Assembly (NCBI GenBank): GCA_007844125.1
Contig: CM017573.1
Coordinates: 9,956,710-10,020,709 of the forward strand
Source of the DNA: Sinonovacula constricta
Lineage: Eukaryota > Mollusca > Bivalvia > Cardiida > Solecurtidae
Length of the DNA stretch: 64,000 bases
Direction: 5' to 3'
The position numbers and the translations under genes were made by a program. The first letter of the stretch is position 1. Each line of letters opens with the position of its first letter. Shown here one piece after another: positions 1-9,300 of the stretch. The notes below the pieces were generated by a model. It was not told the origin of the DNA. It searched no databases and saw only the letters and a list, made by a program, of their open reading frames with translations.

Positions 1-28
1 ATATATATATATATAATAATATATATAT

Positions 29-101
<73 letters not shown>
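1..101. repeat. (AT)n microsatellite
   Basis: Nearly pure alternating AT with a few AA/TT slips. The tract starts at or before the window edge, so its full length is unknown. Confidence 0.95.
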
Positions 102-103
<2 letters not shown>

Positions 104-880
104 TTATCTGTAAGATCTCTTTCACTAAACCATACAAATACAAAATGGGCTCGGCCACTGTAAATTAGATTTTTCTTTAAGACAGAGACAGATAGAGATA
201 TATATATATAAAAGTATCGTTTTTTAACGCATGCGCAGTTCGGAGTATTAGGTTACATAAAAAGTTGAAAATCGTTGCGACGCTTTTACTTTGCCAGCCT
301 TGGACTACACAATATTTCAATATTTTCAACATCAGCATAGTAGATATAATTTAGTGATTATAGGTCAAACATTTTTTCTTTATTACTTGTGGTTCGACAA
401 AGTTTTTCAAAGTGCAATTTTGACCAACCGTGACCAAGTGGTTCTATTGTTACAATTCATATGAATAGCAAACTTTACGACGTTAATTGATATAACGAAT
501 CAATTTCTTTGTAAAACATCATCAAATAAATAAGCATAATAGTGTTATTGTACACCAGCAACTTTTGTCGGTCTTTCTAATATGTTTCGTTGATTATCAC
601 GTGATAATAGTTGACTATCTGTCTTCATATTTCACAATGTACGCACAAACAACTTTCATTCTGGGCCTTCCTACTGTATTTTGTTAATTATCATATTACG
701 CCGTAATATGACTTTATCTATCCTAACATTTCCTAATATATAAACAACACTTACTTTTCGCTCTTATGCTATCTGTTAATCATATAATATTAGTTCATTA
801 TCTATTCTCAGATAGTATGGTGTAACATCAGCACCCAGTGACCTGTTCATATGTACACTGTTAGTTTTCTTAACACACTG
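102..880. other. AT-rich stretch without a gene
   Basis: No ORF or known repeat is seen. Two small palindromes stand out: a perfect 16-bp one at 593-608 centred on CACGTG, and a 10-bp stem at 691-700/702-711 with a one-base loop. Confidence 0.6.
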
Positions 881-884
881 GTCC

Positions 885-1019
885 TGGTAGCGCAAGCGGT
901 AGACTGCCGGCTCCAGGTACGGGTAGACCTTGGTTCAATCCAGGCTGCGACAGATAGCGAGACTGCCGGCTCCAGGTACAGTTAGACCTTGGTTCAATCC
1001 AGGCTGCGACAGATAGCGA
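885..1019 (+). mobile_element. tRNA-like SINE head with internal tandem duplication
   Basis: A box TAGCGCAAGCG at 888-898 and B box GGTTCAATCC at 932-941 match the two parts of an RNA polymerase III internal promoter. A 59-bp block (902-960) is repeated at 961-1019, giving a second B box at 991-1000. The head resembles that of SINE-A, but no SINE-A body follows; a tetranucleotide repeat takes its place. Confidence 0.6.
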
Positions 1020-1021
1020 GA

Positions 1022-1262
1022 CAGCCGAGTGACAGACGCACGGACGGGCTTATAGGCGTACCGTCGGCCGGCCGACCGGACGGATAAACAGACAGACGGA
1101 CGGACAGAAAGACAGACGGACGGACGGATTGACGGACGAACCGACAGACAGACAGATCGAGGGACGGACGGACAGACAGACTGACGGCACAGACGGACGG
1201 ACGGAAGGACATACAGACAGTCGGGCTGATTTACGGACGGGAGGAAGGCAGGCAGGCTAGCC
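1022..1262. repeat. Imperfect GACG/GACA tetranucleotide repeat
   Basis: Runs of GACGGACGGACAGACA with drift. Serine/valine/arginine-rich minus-strand reading frames across it are products of the repeat, not genes. Confidence 0.9.
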
Positions 1263-1292
1263 GGCAAGCTGGTCGATGGACAAGAAGACTTC

Positions 1293-1490
1293 ATGCCGAG
1301 AAACAAGACGACTGAACGCCAACAAAATGACTATCAACAATTATACCACACCATAGAAACAGCTATGAAAGACTTCAAACGTGGTACTTTTCCACCAAAA
1401 TACCGGAAAGAGCCTTCACCCTCGTTTATCTCAGTGTCCAGTCCAAACATCAATAAACATGATAAGGTGGATATAATATCTATGATGTTA
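1293..1490 (+). CDS. Possible coding exon fragment, unknown protein
   Basis: An open frame starts MPRNKTTERQQNDYQQLYHT and has ordinary, non-repetitive composition for about 65 codons before it runs into SINE-A sequence at about 1500. A possible donor (AAG|GTGGAT) lies near 1466. I do not recognise the protein. The open frame after 1500 is SINE-A tail and is not coding. It could be chance; no partner exon was found. Confidence 0.18.
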
Positions 1491-1504
1491 ACCTATGATC
1501 CTGA

Positions 1505-2015
1505 TAGTGTGTTGGTTTATTCGGTTTATCGTCCCACCATTGGGGTTATCTGGAGATGGTGTTCACTTGAAGCAGATATAGTGCTGCTTTCACTGTGTGT
1601 ATCATGTTTGTTTATTGGGTTTATCGTTCGACCAACAGTATTTCAATTATCTGGAGACGGTGTTCACTTGAAGCAGATATACTGCTGCCTTCAATGTGTA
1701 GTATGTTTGTTTATTGGGTTTATCGTCCAACCAACAGTATTTCAGTCATCTGGAGACGGTGTCCACTTAAATCAGATCATATCGTGTTGCCTTTACTGTT
1801 TATAACATGACGTGAGCCCATAACATGATACCCAACCCAGTAACATTATCCTGACACCAGGCCAACCAGTCGTGAAACTACCCTTATATTTGCTTCGGCG
1901 TTAGCAAGGGAACTATACAACTACCATTTTAATGACGGGTATGTCGCGGCCCGGGATCGAATCAGGGACCTTCCGTACCTGGAGCCAACGGTCTACTGAT
2001 CGCTCTACCATCCTG
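1505..2015 (-). mobile_element. SINE-A, near full length
   Basis: Read on the minus strand, the tRNA-like head lies at about 1944-2012: A box near GGTAGAGCGATCAG, then GATTCGATCCCGG, then CCGCGACATAC. The body follows, then three tandem copies of the roughly 100-bp 3' unit (tail GGACGATAAACCCAATAAAC). It is one of the best copies here for seeing head, body and repeated tail in one element. Confidence 0.75.
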
Positions 2016-2322
2016 TTAGTTATCTACGTTGTGGTAATTGGACACAAAAGAATAAAAACAAAGAGACTGATTGTTTCTATTTTTATGTTTTTATACATAA
2101 TGTTTCCAACAATAGCCATGTAGTTTATATGAAATTAAAACTGTGCATGTTTTAATGCAACAAAGCTTATATCATATTTCAAATGAACACATCAAAAACA
2201 CATCTAAACTTCAGATATGTTCTGCATAGAATATATATAGTTTTTAAAGTTAAAGTATTCTTTTCAAACACAAACAGAGAATATGTTTCAAATGCGTTTA
2301 CATATTATGACTACTGTATTTT
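2016..2322. other. AT-rich spacer
   Basis: No gene, RNA or recognisable repeat is seen. Confidence 0.5.
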
Positions 2323-2467
2323 AGGTGTGCAAACGTTCACCGAGTAAAAAAAACTTGATTTCAGCTGTGCAAACGTGTTCGCAGAGGGAAAACTTGATTT
2401 CAGCTGTGCAAACGTGTTCGCAAAGGAAACTTTTGATTTCAGCTGTACGAGCGCGTTCGCAGAGGGT
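2323..2467. repeat. 39-bp tandem repeat, about 3.7 copies
   Basis: Unit starts GCTGTGCAAACGTGTTCGC, with copies beginning at about 2325, 2364, 2403 and 2442. Because 39 is a multiple of three, the minus strand reads as a 13-residue peptide repeat (ANTFAQLKSSFPS-like). The surrounding frame shows no other coding sign, so I treat it as a minisatellite. Confidence 0.85.
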
Positions 2468-3449
2468 AAAAATTCCGTCTGGAAACTTTGCTTGAACTTT
2501 TTAAAGACTTGATACAAGTTAATAATTAATTCATAGAGCAAGAGACTAAAAATACGAACAGCCCTATAAAATACAAACAAAACATTTAAAATAAGAAATA
2601 GCTTCATGTTTTTATACTTCTATGCATTTAGATCTTATTTCTAGCAAAAAAGAAAGAAGAACAAAATAGAAAACAGTACAACTGCATGAAATTCTATTTT
2701 AAATATATGGAAACAACAAAATATAACTAAGGCACAAATGTACCTCGGTAGAACAGTATTGCAAACACACGTGTGTGTGATTGACATAATATAGGAGAAA
2801 ATAAAATACGAAACTAGCTACATTTATATATTTTACAAGCACTCTATTTCACACTTGTATCTCTATGAAATTATTTGTTACAAAGAAAATAAATAATAAT
2901 ATATAACAGGCGAATAACAATATTTACAATTTGAAAGTACTGTAGTTCACGCTCTTGTACTTTGCGGAAACAATGAGGTACATGGACTGTGAAGTGTGTT
3001 AAAGCCTGTTCAATAGGAGTACAGTGTTGTATATTCTGGTGCGCATACTTTATGAAATTTACAATGTTTGTGTCCGTTGTCATTTATGTTGATGTCATCG
3101 AGGCAAGAATGACCTTTGATACACCATCATGCAGACTAGACACAGTTTGTCAAAGTAGGTTGATTTTATCTTTTCTTGATAGAAAGAAGCAGAAACCGTG
3201 TTAGCCCATACTTAGTGTTGCAGATGAGATTTTGTATACAACAGTATGTATAAGTATTGAAAACAGGTGTTTTCTGATTTTTTATTTTTGAAAAGCAACT
3301 TTTAATTTGTGTCTTTCTACCACGACATTGTAATATGGGTAGGCGGATTTTATTTACAAAACAAACATCTGTTCTGTTCTGTATCATTGTTACCGCTGGT
3401 AGCTTAAAAATATTTGAAGGTGTTTTCCTTCAGTGGTATAAAAGAGGTC
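2468..3449. other. AT-rich intergenic stretch
   Basis: Only short open frames occur. No repeat family of this window was recognised. Confidence 0.5.
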
Positions 3450-3469
3450 AAAAGCGTTGCAACGCTTTT
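3450..3469. repeat. Perfect 20-bp palindrome
   Basis: AAAAGCGTTGCAACGCTTTT is its own reverse complement. A related half-site (CGTTGCGACGCTTTT) lies near 273-287. The function is unknown. Confidence 0.8.
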
Positions 3470-3780
3470 CCATCTAGTTAAGTAATTTACTTCTTCATAT
3501 GTCTACTACACTATAAAAACAAATGTGTCCAAGCCGCTTTAAATGTTAAACAGGCAACAATATCTAGGAGTTGAGTGTTATACTTATATTTAGGATGGTA
3601 TTTATGTGCAGTAGAGTTAGGGTAAATATAGACTATGACAAAGACGCAATGATCAGATCTTAACAAACAGTGTAGATCCAGACCAGTTTTGCTTGCGCAT
3701 ATAGCTGTTTTTTATAGTGATTAAGTATGTTTTAGTATGGTGAATATAAATGCAAACTAGTAGAAGAGTTTTGCGTTTTG

Positions 3781-4051
3781 CAGGGATGGATCCAGGGGTG
3801 GAGGGATAGGTTGGGAGTATGCAATCCCCCCCCCCCCCCACCAACCAGGTAAATGAGTAGAATTGTGAAAACACATACATGCAAGATTATAAAATACTAA
3901 GCATTGAAAAGTAAATTTTGTCTGTTGACTACATAGGTCGAAGTTAGGGTCCCTTACTGTGTATATTTCTAGTATATACTGCGATAAAAGTGTTTGGATC
4001 TTGCTTCAACCGCCCCCCCCCCCAACTCCAAAATTTCTGGATACGCCCCTG
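3781..4051 (+). mobile_element. TIR-E copy 1 (MITE-like)
   Basis: Begins CAGGGATGGATCCAGGGG and ends GGATACGCCCCTG, which are inverted relative to each other. C-runs sit at about 3826-3839 and 4012-4023. It matches 43556-43806, and 41816-42085 in reverse. CAGGGGCGGATC-type ends occur in some hAT-derived MITEs, but no 8-bp target duplication is visible. Confidence 0.65.
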
Positions 4052-4547
4052 GCTGTATGGTACTTTTACGGTATTTCTGCCTTAAAAAGAGTTGGCGTTG
4101 TAAGCCAGTCGAACGAGCCCTGCGTATGATAATGATTCTACCAACCCCCAACCCCTGTTAGGTAATTATTTTCTAATTAAATATGAAAGGGCGAATTGGT
4201 GTAAATCTTATTTTCATAAATTGCATTAAAAGAAGAAACGCAAATTATTACATGTGAAGAGTTTGCTATGGCTTAAATTCGTCTTAATGTATGACAACTG
4301 TATGAACATTACACACATTTTATTTCACTTTTATGATTTCTGCGTAAAATAGATTTTAATAATTCGTTATATACATTTAATTAAATGTTACATAATTTAT
4401 TATTTACATAATTTATTATATACATAAAATATACACATTATATACACATATATTTACAACACGTAAAATCGATGACTTCCACCTAGAAAGAACGCATATG
4501 GGAAGATATCCGTACATACAGCAACAGAGCATGGGGTTTTGAGGGAA
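4052..4547. other. AT-rich spacer
   Basis: Short TTAAT/ATAATTTAT repetition around 4380-4430. No gene seen. Confidence 0.5.
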
Positions 4548-4852
4548 ATAAAGAGGTTTGCAGAGAGAGAAGGTTTGCAGAGAGAGAAGATTTGCAGAGA
4601 GATAAGGTTTGCAGAGAGAGAAGGTTTGCAGGGGAGAGAAGGTTTGCAGAGAGAGAAGGTTTGCAGAGAGAGAAGGTTTGCAGGGAGAGAAGGTTTGCAG
4701 AGAGAGAAGGTTTGCAAGAGAGAAGGTTTGCAGAGAGAGAAGGTTTGCAGGGAGAGAAGGTTTGCAGGGAGAGAAGGTTTGCAGAGAGAGAAGGTTTGCA
4801 GAGAGAGAAGGTTTGCAGAGAGAGAAGGTTTGCAGAGAGAGAAAAAACGAGC
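4548..4852. repeat. 17-bp minisatellite (GTTTGCAGAGAGAGAAG)n
   Basis: About 17-18 head-to-tail copies with small length variants (GGGGAGAG, GGGAGAG, AAGAGAG). The 17-bp period keeps all frames of both strands open, producing KVCRERRFAEREGLQ- and LSLQTFSLCKPS-type shadow proteins. It abuts a TIR-B end at 4861. Confidence 0.95.
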
Positions 4853-4860
4853 CACCTTTC

Positions 4861-5272
4861 AAGGTGGTATCCGACAGTTTAATTACATCAAACACCTGCT
4901 ACACTCTCTTATCCTTGTCTTGGGGAATTGGGGCTAAAATTCAGCAAAATAATTAAAACTAAAAAATAGACAACTCTGGACACTTAATTAGTTGTAAGAC
5001 AGTACAAATCATGCCGTAAATCGCTCCAAATGTTCACGGTATCTAAATCTTATAATTAGCATGGTGGGGATTTCTGTTTTAAAAAAAGGGCAGCGACGTC
5101 AGTGCGGATTGCCTGAATTGACCATATAAGGTTATAATAGAAACTAATTGGTCACGTGGTTTTCTTAGTTTTTAAAATAGCTAACTGTGCAGCTGACTCT
5201 GACAGTTAATACATGTTATATTTGTAGTGTTTAATTTATATGAGGAACGTGTTCCCTACTGAAATTTAGTTA

Positions 5273-5320
<48 letters not shown>

Positions 5321-5477
5321 TACATGACATGACGAGTAGAATGCTTTAAGTCACTTCTATCATAGATGTAGGACATCAAGAAACAGCATCTTGTTGGATC
5401 TTTTTCAGGCATCAATAATTTATTTTGTTATTTGAGAGAAAATAAAATGGTCCAAAACTGTCGGATATCACCTTTAA
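4861..5477 (-). mobile_element. TIR-B, interrupted copy
   Basis: The CCTATATC-side end is at 4861 and the GTCCAAAACTGTCGGATATC end is at 5477. About 130 bp of extra sequence, including a (TCA)16-like microsatellite at 5272-5321, sits between the TGCAGC motif near 5200 and the ACATCAAGAAACAGCAT part near 5370. Confidence 0.75.
5272..5321. repeat. (TCA)n microsatellite
   Basis: About 16 uninterrupted trinucleotides inside the TIR-B copy at 4861-5477. Confidence 0.95.
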
Positions 5478-5992
5478 GTAACTCAATGGTCGTACTAAGA
5501 GTTCTCACAGGTCGGTATATACGCCCGATATGTTATAAAAAATTATGTCGGTCTATGTACAGAATATTTCTAAATGTCTATTTCCCCCGAATACATGTTG
5601 TTTACACTCTTTAAGCCACAGGGGTGGAGCTATTAAAATCATGCGGCTTAATATTATGTTGTAATTGTTGTTTTTTTAACAAATACATGTGCATTCCGAT
5701 CAGAACTTCTCAGCGATATATGCTGATATTCATCAAATACCGACAATTGACATTTAACAAAGTCCCACCCGCTCGTAAAGGCTGTTGTCCAAAAAGTACA
5801 ATGTTCATTTTCTCTTTCTATTTCAAGCTTAAATAGTCGTTTGTTTTAACCGACAAAGATAAAAATTTGTCGATGAGCACTTTCCTTTCATACAAGCCGC
5901 AGAAACATAAAAGCACTTAAGTTTTTTTTAAACATTTTCTATGCCATTAAAAAACAAACAACTTAAAAGTCTAATTAAAAATCAATTATGCA
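5478..5992. other. Spacer downstream of the ankyrin gene
   Basis: Only short open frames. No recognisable repeat. Confidence 0.5.
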
Positions 5993-5998
5993 TTTATT
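5993..5998 (-). promoter_or_regulatory. Candidate polyadenylation signal AATAAA
   Basis: First AATAAA on the minus strand after the ankyrin stop codon at 6168, about 170 nt downstream, implying a short 3' UTR. The motif is frequent by chance in AT-rich DNA. Confidence 0.35.
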
Positions 5999-6167
5999 TT
6001 CTAGTCCTGCATAACAATTTCTTTACGTGGTCAATGAAATGTTTATAAAGCTTTGCATAGGTTTCGTGTACATAGTTTCCTCTTAAACATTCAACATCAG
6101 CCAAAGTCTCGAAAACAATATTTTTTACATAAAAAAGACGAATTTTATGGCACTGTGATTAAGCACG

Positions 6168-6358
6168 TCATTTTGACAAACTTCGGAACGTTCTGAATAT
6201 CTTCCGCGTGCTGTTACTGATGCTTAGTGAAAGGCTGTGACGTTTCATTAACAACCCAGCACGTGACATAACTTTATCGTACAGCCGTGGCTCGTCTTTG
6301 GAACTTATTGGACACCCCTCGCCCTTCAACAATTCGGCGTCCTTGGTAAAATCGTACC
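6168..6358 (-). CDS. Ankyrin gene, last coding exon
   Basis: Acceptor CTTTTTTTCCAG|GG, starting at codon position 2 as the preceding donor requires. Encodes residues 256-318, ending SRKIF-type basic/serine residues (STRKIFRTFRSLSK) and TGA. It continues repeat 5 (GYDFTKDAELL) into a tail with no recognised domain. Confidence 0.8.
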
Positions 6359-9300
6359 CTGGAAAAAAAGAAGAAAAAAAGTATGAAATATTGACTGAGT
6401 AAAAAGAATAGAAAGAAAGAACTATGTAGAAGACATATATGAAGAAACAGCGTCGGTTACCCGTTTTACTACATTCGTCGACCGTTTGTTTATTGGTAAT
6501 TTTTTCTGTCGTTTGGTCGAACTGAATAGACCAAGAATTGGCCAATCATAATACTGCTTACAAAATCCACACTCTTCAGCGTGGAGACTAGAAGTACGAC
6601 AATGACGTCGCCATTTTAGACAAGACTGTCGAAACAATGAAAGAACGAGCTTTATCATTGGACTGAAATCTTCATCGGATTATGAAGCGACCAATGAAAT
6701 ATCATTACCAGAAACGACGAAAAGTGAAGTAAATATCCCACGGGCGATGAATGGAGAGGAACGGAATGGATATATTAAATATATTAAATTGCGCAAGTTC
6801 CAGGCAACATAAGATGAGGCAATTTGTCAGCAAGCTTAATGCAAAGTTTTCTAAACGATAAATGTCTCATCTATTTTAAAACAAAACAAAAACTCGTCTG
6901 TGTTTACCTAATTTAAGCAATCTGCGAGCCATGTGTTCTGTTTTTATGCCGGGACATTTACACGCTACAGAGAAACACGTTTTCTCATTGGATGAGGCAA
7001 TGTTGACGTCACACTGTTTATCCAATAGGAATTCAGCTACGTCAACCCAGCCTCGTTCTACGGCCCTGTAGATTGGAGTGTTGCCTTCGGCATCACATAG
7101 ATTGATGTCGGCTCCTGAAACAACAAATAATAAATAATGGTCATCATCTAATAATAACTTACACAACAGACGGAGATATCAAAGGTGGTATCCGACGGTT
7201 TGGACCATTTCCCTTTCAAATAACCAAATAATTGTTTCCTATAATGGTCCTTCAAAATTGTGCAGTTTCCGCATCAATGAAAATCCCTTATCTTGGCAGC
7301 CATCTTTGATGGTAACTTCAAGGAATTTTCATATGAATTGTATAAAGTGGTAAATTTTATTTTCTCGTAATTTCTTCATTTGTGGTCCGAAAATTAAAAG
7401 CTATACACCATTGGAAAGCTCTTGAAATTCATATTTTTAGAATACAATATGTTTACAATTGATAAATGCACACAGTATTAATACAAGCTGTTAAATTTGA
7501 TATAAACTTCAGTAAAATAGAGTGAAAAATAAAAACACAGTGGTGAGTTTAATACAGCACATTTTTCCCGATTTCGGCCTACATTAGCTTCTGCCCACAA
7601 AGATGGCTGCCCTAAACTGTCTTATCAGTGTCGATGACATCACATGGAAACTATCTATTGATGCCCTAGGTCTGTGTGAACAGTGAAGCATAAATCCCTG
7701 CTCATTATTGCAAACAGGTATCTCCTATCTGAGCCACGCTGCAGAAATAGACATTTTTTTAAAGTTTAAAGGTGGTATTCGACAGTTTGCCAATGTCAAA
7801 TATATGTAACAATATCTGACCTTTGTTTGGGGTATTTGTGCATCATTTCTGCAGAAAAATTCAACTTAAGTCTAAGCTTAAACCATTTTCAACACTATCT
7901 CAAATTAAGGGTAGAAAAACTCGTTAAGAATGTGTATTATTTTCAAATCTATAAATAAGATCGATTATGATTCCTTTTTTTTATTTGTCCTGTTTAACAA
8001 TAGAGGAAGCGTTTAAAATCACCGTTACTTAGAATTCAGCATACGTTTGTGCGAAATTGTAACCCCCCCCCCCCCCCCCCCCCCCCCCACCAAAAACAAA
8101 AAAAAAACAACAAAAAAAAAACAACAACAAAAAAAACAAAAAACAACAAAACAAAAAGAAACAAACAGTGGTGGCATTTGTTACTTAATAGAGAAAAAAA
8201 CTATCGGATTCTTCTTTTAAAATATTAGTACTTCTTTTCTCGACATTCTTCTGCCTTGAATAAAATGGTCGACACATAAAAAAAGTTTATAAATTCCAAC
8301 TTGAGTTTCAAAAATTGATACCTCTCTAAGTCGTCGTGTATGGAAATTTAAAAAATGTAAGCTTGACTTTAAATTCATTATGTGGTTTTCTAGTAAATAA
8401 TTAAAATTGAGTATTATTATTAAATTTGCGCAAAAACGCAATCCACATCCAAAGTTTTCCATTGACCCTATCGGGACATGAGCTTTTAACTATACAAACA
8501 GAAGAATGTTACTCCGCGGTGAGTTGGTCGTGTTAAATACCACTTAAAAATAGCACTCTGCTCATTTTCGGGTCATATTTTATACAGTTTGTCCAATGTA
8601 TATATTTGATGTTTAAGGTCAACCAATATTTGAACGCCATGAACTAAGATCAACATCAATATTTGCTAAGGAACGCCGTTTAACGTCACAGTTTAATTCA
8701 TTACGCTAGCGTGGTAAAATCTGCAGAAAATAATCCCTTCGCAGATTTTTTTTCTAATAATATTGACACTAGCAAAAGGAGCCATGTTGATTAATCTACA
8801 ACACAAATAAAACAGCAAAATAAGTAAACGGTTCTTAATGTGTTGGGACAATAAGGTCTTCAATTGCTTTTAAAAAAGAAAAAGAAATGATGTTAAAATG
8901 TTCTAATGGCGTCCTCGCTGAAGCACGGCGCTCTTTATTCAATGCGTTTGAAATTTATAATTGGGCTGCTATCGAAGTCATCCGGTCAATTTCCGGACAA
9001 GGTTTCGTAAGAGAATGGCCGAGGTGTTTCGAGTGGGTATAACCTCTTCGTACGAATTCCACTTCGTACCAATTTCATCTCGTACCAATTCCATCCGGTA
9101 CCAATTCCACTTCGTACCACGTAAATTAGATACCAGTTCCAAACATGTGATTTAAGCATGTTTTATTCTTATCTGTTAGCAGAGCTGTACTAAGCCTTTA
9201 TGTCTGTTGTTCGCGCGATATTCCTAACATAAATTAAATATATAAAATGTGTGACTACATTTTTAAATGAAAGGACATCTTAACAGTTTGCAATAACATG

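Noticed and set aside
4416..4956. Five overlapping frames of 96-159 codons
   Set aside because: All derive from the 17-bp minisatellite, open in several frames at once.
6422..6658. Extra ankyrin-gene exon within the last intron
   Set aside because: The frame lies in the block duplicated at 21383, has no ankyrin similarity, and would disturb the in-phase junction of the flanking exons.
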